Assembly: GCF_029227915.1 (NCBI RefSeq) | Contig: NC_079889.1 | Span: forward strand, 6,014,001-6,078,000 | Length of the DNA: 64,000 bases | Reading direction: 5' to 3' | Origin: Hydractinia symbiolongicarpus | Lineage: Eukaryota; Cnidaria; Hydrozoa; Anthoathecata; Hydractiniidae | In this document: in pieces, positions 22,812 to 35,500 of the stretch | How positions within the stretch are numbered: position 1 is the first letter of the stretch | How the letters are laid out: each line of letters opens with the position of its first letter | Notes under the pieces: generated by a model | The model's input: only the letters and a program-made list of their open reading frames with translations | What the model was told of the DNA's origin: nothing | Database searches by the model: none | Translations under genes and position numbers: made by a program

Positions 22812-23834
22812 TAGCCGGGAAACCCGGCGTCGAAACGCTGGAGTAAGCCACAAGTCAAGGTGTGACCCGCCGTTGAACACTATGTGGAGCGCTTAATAAG
22901 AGCCGTAAACTGTGCCACGCGGTCAGGTGGAGCGCTTTAGTACAGGTATGCAGTATATCGTTAATCGAGTAAAGCGCACACAACACTATAGTGTTTCGGC
23001 CGTAGTGTATTTTTAAAAATATAACTCTACTGCAACTTTAGCCAACATAAAAACACAATCTACAACCTTTTGTTACCCCGTCATGGGAAAAATAATTGGT
23101 CAATATTTTTTTAATTTGGGAAATAATTTTCAGTAAAGGTTAACAAATTAATTGTGACACTGGACGGAGCGCTTAGTACAGGTAAACCGTGCGGTACATG
23201 CGTTTAGGCTTAAGACCCTATTCAAAAAAACTATTGCAGCTTTGGATTACAAAACACAGGATACACTCTGTTGAAACGCCAGGTTAAGCCGCAAGTAGCT
23301 GTGTTACCCAGTGTTAAACACCAGATTGAGTGATTAATAAGAACCGTCAACTGTGCCACACATTCAGGTAAAGTGCTTTAGTACAACCATAGAGTGTGTA
23401 AAAAATGAAGTGAAGTGCACACAACTTTACGGTGTTTCCGGTGTAATATACTATTCATAAAATAACTTTCGACAACTTAGGTAAAATAAAAACACAGATT
23501 ACAATTCAATGTTACCCCGTCATAGCGAAATCAGCTGGCCAACCTTCTTTATTTTTCAGGGAATGTTCTAAAAAAAGTTCAATGATCTTTGTAGGGGTAG
23601 CGTGTTTCCTCCGTCGGCATGCTGAGGCCGCGGAGCACTTGGATTGGTCATTAGTGAAAACGGGGCCTCGTGATTGGTCTATTACGCGTAAGCGATCAAA
23701 ACAAAGCAGGTAAAAACGGGGTCTGCCGTGGTTCCGAAGTAAAGCAGAAGGGCCGCGGTGATTTTCCGTATGTCTCGCTACTTGCGACGACATGTTGCGC
23801 AGAGACAGACAGACGACGGCTATTATTATAGAGA
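22812..23834 (-). mobile_element. Helitron B2, minus
   Basis: Same family as B1. Minus-strand 5' end TCTCTATAATAATAGCCGTC at 23834 with A outside; 3' end at 22812 reads CCCGGCTA, one base short of CTAG where it meets B1. About 1.0 kb; non-coding. Long blocks are shared with 21015-21770. Confidence 0.8.
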
Positions 23835-24240
23835 TTGCGTAATTTTCGAACTTTCGAACATATTCTCGAACGCTTTTGTGGCGAGGATTGTGATAAAATC
23901 AGCTATCAGACGTTCAACCACAGCTTTACAGCAACCGAGGGTTAAGGCCAGTCGTTCGTCTGCTTCAATCGATCTAGTCCCACCAACTCTTTCCTTTGGC
24001 GATATAAGGTCAAACATTTTAAATCACCCACATCCATCCGGAACATTACCCGAAACCTTTGTCTGTCTTGTATCGTCAGTTCTTGAATAATTTTTGTAAA
24101 ATATCCTCTTTCTTTTTCTTTTTCTCAGCCAGTTTCGTCAGTTTCTCGTCTTCAGGAATCCAATAACTTGTTTAAATCTTGATAGCTGCAAGGTCCTCCA
24201 TAATGAAAAGTCAAATGAATGAACACATCATGTTGGATGA
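23835..24240 (-). pseudogene. Harbinger-type transposase N-terminal fragment
   Basis: Minus-strand frames here contain IIQELTIQDTRQRF, FRMDVGD, then in another frame RSIEADERLALTLGC. These resemble the start of PIF/Harbinger DDE transposases (QELRxxDxxxFxxFxRM ... I.xEERLALTLRFLATG). At least two frameshifts and an early stop are present. The Helitron array at 20891-23834 begins immediately after it, so the rest may have been lost or separated by that insertion. No catalytic Asp is preserved. The assignment rests on a short motif and is tentative. Confidence 0.45.
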
Positions 24241-24359
24241 AACGTGTTGGATGAAGCAACTCAAATGCAAATTTCGAATTTTTCAACTTTCGAAATTCGA
24301 ACCAATTTTCATCTAACATCATCTAACATTCGAACAAAATGTTGGATCCATTTGAGCTG

Positions 24360-27061
24360 GATCTGTTCTAAAACTAAAGACGAGTGCGTAGACGAGTAAC
24401 AGACGAGTACAGACGAATCACAGACGAGTACAGACAAATCACAGACGAATCACAACGAGTACAGACAAATCACAGACGACTAGTGTAGAGTCATGGGTAT
24501 ACCAGTAGTACCTTAATAATTATTTTTTAGGCTTTAACAGTAACGCTGAATGGCGTAAAATGTATGCGGGTATAGAAATGACAACCATGGAACAATATCC
24601 AAGTCTCATATTTCATAACAAAGCTATGTACACCTCAAAAACAAATGTGAACTATACACATATAGTACATACAGAAACATTCGATATCAAAAATAAGAGT
24701 ACCACATTGTAAATGCTGATGATACTTAGTAAAGAAACGCCCTTTTTTCTTTTTTGAGTAAACACTTTTTTTAATAAAAATTTAACAATATTTTAAAAAC
24801 AACAAAATATGAAACACTGCATTCCATTAAAAGCACCCTCCAAACTCGTGCCCAATTCTTTTGTCTTTCTACACCTTCTGGGGCTAAAAAGTAGGATTTT
24901 GCGCTTAAACGAAAGTTTTCTTAATGGAATAAGTATGGAATAAAAGTAAGTAGCTTAAAAACAACAAAACACATGAACACTATCTTCATCAAAAAATAAA
25001 AACAGAAGTTTCAGTTAAAAATCGTTTTGAACACACCTGACCATTGCAATCCTTGATTAAATTCCATAATATCAGCGAGCAGTTTCGATAAGGTTTGAGA
25101 TACCGTACCGTACCGGGCTTTTAAAGAATAGCCTGTTTTTTTATAGCTATATGTTCCACATCTGAATGTTAATACGTGGCGATGAGGTCCTTAACGAATT
25201 TAACAGGTTCAGAAGGAAATACTCCTGTTATTCGTCTATCCATGTGTTTCACAATCACGTTGTTTGGAAATGTGCACCCGTAGCATACCAACACATGCGC
25301 TTTGTGGTGTAGGAGTTGTTGGGTTATTGATGACAGCAGCGTTTGTGGAATACTGTTGGACGTGTGAATCTAAGAATCGCTTTTGTTAATCATCTTGACT
25401 ACTTTCTTGCGTGTTCTTCCTTGCGTAGTGTTTTTTTATCTGATCTTTAGGCCGGTTTGTTATATTGTCAAATCCGTTTCGATTGCAGCAGCTAAACCTC
25501 TTCGTCTTTACTTTGCATGATTTTCTTTTTAACCTGCACGAAATACGCGAAACACATGTTCAGATTCACAGCTACAGCTATTGTATGTTCGCATATTAGG
25601 AACCATGTATGAGTTTTACATTTGCTTTCCAAAAAATCACGATTTCTCGAAGATGGTGATATGATGTGCGGAGTTGTTAAAGTTGAATTTTACGGTTTGC
25701 ATTCTTGGATCAGCTAATACAGCTGTAGTTATTCCTTTTACATCAGACAGGATGTTCACAGCATGCTGGAAAATTTTCTTTAAAGTATCTTTGGGTATCT
25801 TGTCCGTGGATATATCGAGTTCTTCTGCAGATATTGGAATATCCGGCTTTTTATTGTTAGGTGTACAATTAGATAAAACAGAATCTATCGCCAATTCTTG
25901 TTCATTAACTTCCTTCTCTTTTTTCTGTGGTGGTGAATCAGTCGCGTTGATTGACAGCTCAGTCAGATCAGGAATTGTAGGTATATACAGCAAGAATGAA
26001 CGTATATATTCCATTTTTTGTTCTTCGGTTTTATCGCTCCATTCTCCAATTGTGAGAACAAACTTTCGGTATGGTGGTGCCAAAATAAACGGTACAAAGC
26101 TTTAACTAGAGCTTTACATTTTCGTATGTAAAGTTTTTGAGTGCTTTTATGGCATACATCAGGGTCTCGGTTTTGGCTTTATGCTGTCCCGTCGCTCCAT
26201 TCTCCAATTTGCTTTACATTTGTGACACTTGTCTGCTCCTTTAATATCGAGTTTATTGGCTCTTCGATTTCATCTAAAATAACAAGTGGTGCCTTGCTGC
26301 TTTTACCCATCTCCTTTATCTCACACTTCGAAGAATGCTGAATGGGGCGAAAAGGTTTTGCAGTGATTTTTTTTGCATTTCCATGTGCAGTGGTTGATAT
26401 GACTTCGCTAACTTTTTCCAAATCAGTATCAGTTAAGTTATCATTGTTCCCTGATAAATCATATGATAGAAATATCAAAGAATGAGTGAAATCGTACGTT
26501 GGAAGTGTTCCCATGTGCGAGTAACTGTCATAAATGTCCTCTAACTCCATCACGAAGATCACGTTGCGCACGAAGTTGAATGTGGTAAATTTCTGTGTCT
26601 CTTTGTGCTCTGCCCTACGTCGCATCACCGCCGCAGCTTTAATCAAATTGGCCTTTCGATTAATCCAACGCTTGCCACTTCTTTCCTTGACAGTTCCCGA
26701 AATAACTTTTCCTAAAGCGTTTTTTTGCACATGTTCAAGGAATTATCATCATCGAAATCCCACTCATAAAATCGTATTTTGTTGTTTTTTTAAAGTTTCT
26801 GATATATTATCAGCATCTAAATCGTATGGGTGTTTTATGTTGAGGTTTTTTTGGTGCAGTAGAAAGTCACTGTGTCCTTAACTCTATACTCGTCTGTGAT
26901 TTGTTACTTGTCTGTGATTTTGGCTGTGATTATCTGTAGCATGTCTGTGGTTCGTCTGTACTCGTCTGTAATTCGTCTGTAAGTCGTCTGTAACTTGTCT
27001 GTACTCGCCTGTTACTCGTCTGTGCTCGTCTACGCATTCGTCTGTAGTTTTAGAACAGATC
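24360..27061. mobile_element. MULE-like long-TIR element
   Basis: Ends GATCTGTTCTAAAACTA and its inverse are followed inward by arrays of CAGACGAGTA/CAGACGAATCA-type repeats (left 24380-24485, right 26880-27050, inverted). The flanks carry a 9-bp near-duplication, TTTGAGCTG (24351-24359) and TTTGAGCCG (27062-27070). Long TIRs with subterminal repeats and a 9-bp duplication fit Mutator-like or foldback elements. No recognisable MULE transposase is inside, only the gene at 25637-26730. Confidence 0.65.
25637..26730 (-). CDS. Unrecognised gene inside the MULE-like element
   Basis: Two minus-strand open blocks: 26730-26179 (basic start KERSGKRWINRKANLIKAAA, then an acidic region, ending QIGEWSDGTA) and 26083-25637 (starts near KFVLTIGEWSD, ends IFEKS). 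I do not recognise either. Both contain the stretch GGAGAATGGAGCGA (in IGEWSD), about 150 bp apart, so the gap may be an intron, a duplication or decay. Frames differ between the blocks. Further upstream an acidic FDDDN stretch is out of frame, so the 5' end is unclear. The gene could be the element's own accessory protein or a captured host fragment. No function is proposed. Confidence 0.45.
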
Positions 27062-27112
27062 TTTGAGCCGGCCTATACAAAGACATTCAATAGATTTTTA
27101 TCAACAGACGTA

Positions 27113-27796
27113 CTAAACGTTAGATTTATTTCTTCGAATATTTGTCAGGGGGTTTGCGTCTTCGTATTTCTCATTTTGCGATGGGGGTGGAATTGGTTCA
27201 TCATCAGGACACTCTGCACTTTCGTCGTCTGAAGAGCCAATCACAAACATTGGAAGCCTTTCGCCCAAAGCATTGGATGCAGCCATTCCTGTTAGGCGCA
27301 CTTTGCTGTGCTTTCCGCCGGAACAGCGTTTTCCTTTGAAGTGATAAGACTTTGATGGTAGCGCTTGGTAGAATAGGCCGAATTCATCGGCATTGAAGAT
27401 ATCTTTAATTCATATCTGGCCAATATAGTTGGTAGGGTAGTTTCTTCCCAAGGTGCTGTCATCTCACTTGTTACTTTTGCGGACTCCCCAGATACTTCTT
27501 TGAATGTGATGCCATATCTGAATAGTAAAAAAAGATCATGTTGCAAATATCGAACTTACAGAAGTTTTTATCCTTATGTGCATGGAGTGAAAGCATTCAT
27601 ATTAGAATAAACCCTGTTGGAACATAATAGACAAGTAAGTATTACCTCTCCTTCCAGCCTCTCAACCATCCGTTCGATGCTGAAAAATCTTCATAGTTGA
27701 ATGCTGTGGCAAATTCACGAGCTTTCTCGATTAAAATTGGTCCATTAATTGGGATGTCGAGACCAGTTGAATGAAATTTTGGAAAAGGAACATAAT
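27113..27796 (-). pseudogene. Pogo/Tigger (DDE_1) transposase, broken
   Basis: Upstream exon 27796-27647 encodes a CENP-B-type helix-turn-helix end (ALxFAxxFN-like REFATAFNYEDFSASNGWLRGWKER), with a GTAATA donor. After a roughly 125-bp intron (acceptor TTTACTATTCAG) the next exon reads YGITFKEVSGES, then in a shifted frame FNADEFGLFYQ (NADE carries the first catalytic Asp), then RLTGMAASNALGERLPMFVIG. A 1-nt deletion lies at about 27405. After FVIG the sequence jumps to an acidic C-terminal tail, so the second and third catalytic acids are deleted. The downstream MULE-like element starts 50 bp further on. This is a dead copy of a Tigger gene. Confidence 0.75.
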
Positions 27797-27883
27797 AGTG
27801 GTATGAATTATTCTTTTCATTAATTTATTACTGGACACCCCTCGTTTCTTTTTTCAATTCGTAATTTCTTTCGCGTTATTTAT

Positions 27884-28337
27884 AGAAGCCTATGTTACGA
27901 ACAGAACATTGAAGACACTTCTAATTGACAACTTTGGAGAAGAATTATCATTTACATATCCAAAAGATAGGAAGAAATCACAGATGTTTTATTTATCTGA
28001 CACACAAACTACTGCAACAGTTATAGAAACAATGCGATCAAACAACCCAATTGAAGTATGTGCAAATAAATTGAGATCAGAGTGTGAGAACTTTGACTTT
28101 AACCTCGATAACAGCTTCAGATATGCCAGTGATTTAGAGCTAAGTTTACAGTACTATCATTCAAGTAGTGCACTTCCTTATTGGGAGAAGTTTTTCAAAA
28201 TATTATTTTCCAATCGAAGTTATTCAGAACAGATTAAAAGGAATACCTTCTATGAACTCATTTGTCAGTGGAAAATTTTTTCATTATTTTTATTTGTCAA
28301 ACAACTTTATCCCTCTATACAGGTTTTAAAAATATAA
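27884..28337 (+). CDS. Unknown exon, probably transposon-related
   Basis: Open from a good acceptor (GCGTTATTTATAG at 27883) to a stop at 28337. The phase-continuous start reads AYVTNRTLKTLLIDNFGEEL, and the middle has FTYPKDRKKSQMFY. I have a loose memory of similar TLKTLLIDxFG / FTYPxDRRKSQMFY proteins in repeated cnidarian genes, but know no function. It is about 150 codons and likely one exon of a longer gene; no partner exons are found in the next 1 kb. The neighbour on the other strand is the Tigger relic. Confidence 0.4.
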
Positions 28338-28339
28338 AT

Positions 28340-29582
28340 TGCATGAGATACTTTGGAAAATTTTGCTTAGAAAGATGAGTTGTATCATTCCATGATACAA
28401 ATTTAGCTAGTAGCTAACGCGAAGGATGTCGGAAATTATATATATCAAATTTTGTATAATATTTACAATACTGCGATGAAATAATTTTTGTTTAAAATTT
28501 TTTTTAAGAATACATGCAACACCTACTACCCATGTTTTCTGAAAGCTAAATATTTTTTCTGATAAAAAAATGAGTGTGGTGTTCGTTATCATCTTTTGTG
28601 AAGACTGGATTTAACAAAAATGACGAGAAGGTCTAAAATTAATCTCTGGAAGGTAATACAAATTTTAGCCTGACTACATCAAACCAGTTCGAAAACACGC
28701 CATGGGTTGTTATACCTCAATATCCTTTTACATAAATTACTTCACTCTTGATTTTAACGAGCGTATCTAACGAAGCGTAGACACAAACATAAGGCGGGAA
28801 AATTACTCGACAAAATTAACAAATACTAATTAAATTCCTCACGTAACCAGCTAGGCCCGTTGGTTGTTTAATTACCATCTTAATATAAATAAACTAATAG
28901 GCCTGGGAAAGAGGTTGGTAATGTATAACGGAAAAAATTCTTTTATCCAAATCGTTTTTAAAATGAACAGGTTCAACTCGTTGGGAGCAAGTAACAGCGG
29001 TAAGGTTTTTTTACCAAAGGTTTATAAAAAACTATTAATTGACAATATTCGTCTCTCACTCACACAACGTACAATTATTGTTGTTATTATTATTACTTTA
29101 TAACATATGATTCTAACAATTACTGCAATCAAAATTGTTTAAAACGATCAAAATACATAGGTAACTCCCATAAACGACCACGATAGCTCAACCTAGTACT
29201 TAGAAGGTAAATAAAGCAACATCAGTATAAGAAGAAAAAAACAACACTTTGACAACGCTTCAACTGTTTAGTGCGCACTTTGTCCGTCTTTTAAGACTCT
29301 CTTCACGACTGGGCGCAAAATTGCTGCTGTATGGAGAACGACCCTCGCTGTCGTCACTTTATAAATATCTCTGTTCAAGCTTCATCTTATTTCTTAAATA
29401 TCCATGTTCAAACTTACTTCATTTTTTAAATGCCCATGTTCAAACTCACTTTTAGGCAAGCAAACAAGCAAACATCTATCATCAACTACTTTTTCGCTGT
29501 GTTGCATGAATTAACTCAAGGCTCGTTTAAGAAAGTAATCTTTAAAAATTGATTCCTGCATGAACAGATACTGATGAACATA
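28340..29582. other. Non-coding region downstream of ZGRF1
   Basis: No supported gene. It lies 3' of ZGRF1 and probably includes its 3' UTR; no obvious polyadenylation signal was pinned down. Confidence 0.4.
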
Positions 29583-32500
29583 TTATTCGCAATTAGCGCA
29601 ACCTTCCAAAGCGCATTGTAGAAAATACTGAGTCCTCTCCACCACAGCTGTTTTTTGTTTGCTACACACATCCAGTACTCCACCCCAGCATTGATCAGAC
29701 GAGAGTAACTTTTTATTTCCGACGACAAGTAAGTGCCTCTTAGCGCGTGACAAAGCAACGTTGGTGCGCTGTGGACAGTCGATGAAACCAATATTACGTG
29801 TCCTAACACACGATAATAAAACGATTTCCTTTTCCGCACCTTGAAAAGCATCAACTGTGGAGATCTGAAGTGCCTTAACATCCGCGTTAGCAACGTTTGA
29901 TTCGTGCAGCAGCGATTTAATTTTGCATACTTGAGATTTATATTGCGTTATTACACCAACTTGGGTCGACTCGATACCACTGCGCATAATACATACCAGA
30001 AGGTCCACAATAAATTTAGCCTCCTCCAGGTTGAGAAAACTTCCGTCCGACTGACACTGTTCTTTTCCCGTGTGAACATCGCAAAAACCGACAGTTGGTA
30101 ACCAATCCAACAAGGGCTCTCGATCATTCTCCGACACGCCGTTGAGTAAAACGCCGTCATAGAACATTTTATTGCATAACTCACTTATTGACGGATGACA
30201 TCGATACTGAGTTCGCAGAATCACTGAATCGTATCCTACATGTTGCAAGCGTTCAAACATCGTCATTTCTAAACTAACAGAATGCTTTGCTTCTGATCCC
30301 GATATAGTCGGGCTGAGTTGTTTCGGATCGCCGACAAGTACCAAGCGCTCGCATTTAAATCGCGCTATCGGCAACATCGAAGTCGGTTCGGTTATCTGAC
30401 TGCATTCATCCAGTAGCTGCACTTGAAACGTCAAACTTTGTAAATACGGAAACACACAGGCCGCACACGTCACGCCGACAACAGCAACGTCGTTCAATTT
30501 CTTACGATTCACGCCAAGTTTATGTAACTCTATCGCTTTTCGTATGTATCCTAATGATGAAAGAATAAGATAAAACGAGAAAAAAACATCTTTGCAGGGA
30601 AGTAACAAGGATCATTTTAAAATGAAGGTGCTCGCAAAACGTCAAATTAAAGGATGTCGTTCCGTAAAAAACTGTAAATATCGAATTTACAAACGAATTT
30701 GCCGTTCTAATTCTATAACAAAAGTGAATGTATTAAAAAAAAATTTAACACAGATTTACTGCATGCGTCATAATTTTATGCGAACAACAAAATGAAAGAT
30801 ACCTTTTTCTTCGTCTGTTAAATCCGTTTTTGCCAAATCGTTTAACTCTTTCAGTTCTTGGTCTTCACGATCGCTTGCATGTACACTGTATGGTAAAATC
30901 GGTTTCGCTATTTTTTTAACGCTCCCGACCCGTACGAAATCTTGATAACCCAGATTTAACAATGTTTGCAGAACTCGGTCAACCGCAACATTTGTTGTCG
31001 ATGCTATTAAAAGCTTGAGTTTTTTTGACAATTTAAATTTTGTCTCCATTATTCCAAATAGTTCTACTAAAAACAAAACCACAATTGCAAGTAGGTAACT
31101 TTTACCGGCACCGAAAACTCCGTGGATAAGAGTAATACAATTATTTTTTTCTTCTACAAACATATCGGCTATCCGGCACAAAGCCGTTGCTTGGTCTTCG
31201 TTTAAACTAAACTTTGAAATTGTGTTGTTTAAAAATTCTTTTGTATCACCGACTTGCAAGCAAGACAAATTAAGTCGATTACACAGATTGTTTACGTTAG
31301 ACAATAGAGGATACGAAAGTAGACTGGACAACACTGGCACATCCATTGGGTTGACATAATCGTTTAAATTCTGAATACAGATCAGCTCACTGGATGCATT
31401 GCATGCTTGAATACAAACGCAACTTTCGTTGTTTTGCCAATTCGATATTGAGTATCCGGCTAACGGCAAAATCTCCAAATCACCTGAAGAATTTGGTCCG
31501 TAAAATACGCTCCTAGCGATAAAAGTGGAACGTGGTTGAAATTCTAACGTTTTGGACACGATCCAAATATCGTCTTTCGCATAAAAAGACGAAGCTTTCT
31601 TAAATGGTAATACCAGAATGAGTACCTTCTTTATATTTGATACCGTTGCCGTAATTTTTGCTTTGCTTCTTCCTTTTATTTTTACGTTATAGCACGGTGA
31701 TTTTCGTGTAATTTTTACATCACAATACAATTGTACACCACGCGTATTAAAATAACTGGATATACTTTGGTGATCGGTCAAAACAATTTTACTTGTTAGT
31801 TGTGGATTATTAGACGTTGCTGCAGGGGATGACCTAACCACGTCGTCAGCCCATTTGAAGTAATTACAATTTGCAGTTGCAACACCAGGACACGAATAAA
31901 ACATGCGTCCAGCATTTCTGCCCTCCTTACGAACAACTTTCAATTTTGCAGGGCCATGCTTGCAGGCAACATTCGTACCCACAGAACTATCATTAAAACC
32001 GCTGCCAATCTGAAATGACGACATGTCGACAGACGTCATTGCCGAGAAATATTTCGACGCGACGTCGAATAGAATTATGTTGAGATGTTCTTTTATAATC
32101 GATTTAAACGTTTGCTTATACCTCGCAGCCGAATCGAAAGTAAATGGGATTTTTATTTCACGCTTCGGAGTCGGATTTTCAGTGCACTCCTCCTTTGTAG
32201 GGAAATTATATTCTTGTTTAGAAAATTGCGGGGGAGTATACGAAGAGGTCTTGTAAAAGTTTGAGTTACGTGTCAAAACATTTCTTGGAGAGCTTTGTGT
32301 CAATAAAGTAGAATTAGGTTGGGAAGCACTTAATGGCGTGAAGACTGTTCTTTCACTCCGCTCAACCATTGAACTTCCTGCATGATCACCAACATTTTGA
32401 ATTTTCGTCGCCGGTCTTTCAAACGTTTGAAACGTTTCTAAACCAAACAAAGAAAGTCTGATCGATGATGAAATAAGTGGTAGCTGCAGGGTAATTTTAC

Positions 32501-35500
32501 TGCTTACCACTGGTAAGAAGAGGACTAAACTTTTTCAAAGCAGTTTTCATAACTCAGACGGTACGGCAACTGCTGAAAACATCTCAACAATGAGAGAGAC
32601 AACATTTTAAAAGTATACCTGCTATCACATGGGTGGGTAGCACATGCTTTCTTTTCAACGCCTTAAAAATAAAAACAGAGGAAGAACTTTACGAGTCGAT
32701 TAATTAATAACTATATATAATTTAAAAAATATTAATATATACAGTGAAAACTGCTTACCTAAACGTTGCCCTAGGACCTTACAATACCACAGTCAAATCT
32801 TTACACACAAAAAAATCTAATTAAGTGAATTATTATCTAAAAATCAAGTACGATTTTTTTATCGCGTTTTTTATAATAGATGGAATTGTTTGAAAATTGT
32901 CATTATCATATTTTAAATTATTGCAAGAGTTTTTAAAATAGACAATTATCAATTGCATCAGACTTTTATGACGGATCATATTTTTTTTTCTCTTGCAGAT
33001 ACATACTATAGACAGGTTTGCTATAGACTTTCTACATATTTTATACACGAAAGAAGGATCAGATATAAAATATAAATTTTATTGTTCCATTGACAAACAA
33101 CCCAGTGTTAATTTTCACATCAGAAGCTAAAAATAGTAAAAAAGGGACGGAAGGGTAAATTTTGTGATACAGTATAACCAATAGTAGGAAGTGAAGGGAT
33201 GGGTGGTTAGATCTCTGAAAGCAAATCATGTGTTGGCCAAAAAAACACATGATTTTTCACAGTTAGTTACCTCACAAAAGCGAATGTCGCTATATAGCAA
33301 GAAATTAATACACGTCTACCTTTTCATTTCTCTTAGCGACATCACTGCCGCAATATTTATCATGGACATCAGTGCAGCTAGGTCTCGTCTGAGCAAGTGA
33401 GTCAGAACACGGTTCATTTGAGTTGGTTCCTGTACAGTATCGGGACACGTCAATCCGAATCAGGCTACCCTTTTTAAACTCTTTATCGTCAACATTTGTA
33501 CTTCTCATTGTGGAAGTACTATTGAATAAATCCAATAGCTCGTTAGTAGATCTTTTCTTTGTTACACGCACACTGTTATGTGAGAAGAAACTCTCATTAT
33601 TCTTTTCACATAACAGATTTACATCCGTTACCTTATCAGCAAGCTTCATACAATCAACGTCGAAATTGCGAAAGTTCGGTGACTCACCCTGGTGATAAGA
33701 TTGCACAATGTTGTCCATAGTTAAATTAACTTGACGCAGATTACCTGCGGGTTGGTCATACGAAAAAAAAGGTGATTGTTTTGGCGTACATAAACGTTTT
33801 TTAAGCCGCTCATATGAATCAGGAAGAAGACCAGAGTTTTCAGCAGAGGATTCATTTGGATGTCTTGACGAGTCATATTTTAGTTCAGCCTAAATAAAAA
33901 AAGATTGCATGTATATATTCTGATTATTAACTGTCGATAAGAATAAAAATATATACATGCCATAGCAGAAAACTATAAAAAATATGCCGAAGAGTAAAGG
34001 TATGATAAACTCGTATACAACAAATTTCGAAAATAATTATGTCAAAAATTTTTTTTCTTCTTCGCAAGTATTCGCAAAATTGTTTTCGGGGTCATGAGAA
34101 AAGAAAAGGATTAATTTTTAAGGTTGCTTGTTATTTTTATGCAGAGAATTCGTGATACCCAAATGGCTAGATAGCACATTGGGGCTCGTCAGTAATTTTA
34201 ATCTTATCCAGTTATGCTTAATCATTTACTTCATGTAAGCATTAATAAATGTTAAATAGTTGAACTATTTAACCAAAAATACCAACACGAGATTTGTGAA
34301 TTTTAAAAATCCTTCAAATTCTTTAAATAAAATCCACAAAATCCCATTTCCGCGAAATAACATCCAGGCCAAATATCTTGCCAAAAAACACATCCATACA
34401 ATATATACCTTAAATGCAGCTTGCTTTGCACGCGATGAAAATACTGGACAGAATGGCTAGAAAAAACAGTTTAGTCAGAAATATGAATCAGATTACCAAT
34501 GCATTTTTTCATTATTTTTAAAATGTTACGTAGCATTAATTGCTATGAGCCAAACTGAACACAAAACCCTCGATTCATATCTTCTATTAAGAAAGCTATA
34601 CAAACAAAAACATAAGTGTTATAGATGTTGGTGTGAGGATATAATGAAATGTAAAGAAAAACATCGCCAGTTTTATCTATTATACTGTCAGTCTAGGCCT
34701 TGTTTGGAGAATTTATCGATACTCTCCGCCGCTAGGAAAAACTACGACCTAGAACTGAAGAAGAGTTTATCAATCCATAGGAATAAACCAGCTTTGAATA
34801 GAAATATTGCACATATTCCATTATTTCTATTTGTTGATTAATATATCGTGCGATAATTATATCGTACGATCGTAATGTATATAAAATAAAATAATCTTTT
34901 ACGAAATAGTGTTTGTAACATGACTTGATAATGGCCGTGTGCGGCCGAAACGTCGTCAAATATATTTAATTGATGAAACTGGTGATGTTTTTCTTTCCTC
35001 TTAAAAACATACAGTGATAACATATTACTGAACAAACAATACAAAATATGCAACAAGACACATAAAAAACACTACCTCATTTTCGCTGCTTTGACGAACG
35101 CATTTTTCTTCTCCTTGCTTTCTATAAAAAAACATGACGTTAGCTTTAGACACATTATTTTAATCAGTTTAAACTGAGCAAACCAAAAGATTTTGCAGCT
35201 AAAAGAATAAAAGCATTATGGCATGGAGACAAAAACTGAGATTGAATTAACAGCATTTGAAGCAGCGAAAGCGTAATGTAAAAAAAACATTTAAAATCCT
35301 TCACACTAAGGTGACTTCATTGCATAGGTGTTGTGGACAATAAAATAGGTGTTGCATAGGTGTTGTAGACAATAAAATCACAACATGATGTTATGGAGCC
35401 TTTTGTGAAATCTTTTCAGAGAAATCGTTTCCAGCAGAGAAAAGTAACAATTATTTGACCAGATTTTTTCTCAAATTATGATTAAATCAGCAAACCTTTA

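Noticed and set aside
22546-22858. Minus-strand frames inside Helitron B1 (also 23512-23793)
   Set aside because: The two resemble each other only because the Helitron copies share DNA; no known domain and no Rep/helicase motif.
29583-32510. Helitron helicase
   Set aside because: The helicase is SF1 of the UPF1/ZGRF1 type with a GRF finger and a DUF2439-like N-terminus spread over introns, not a Rep-Pif1 protein, and has no Helitron ends around it.
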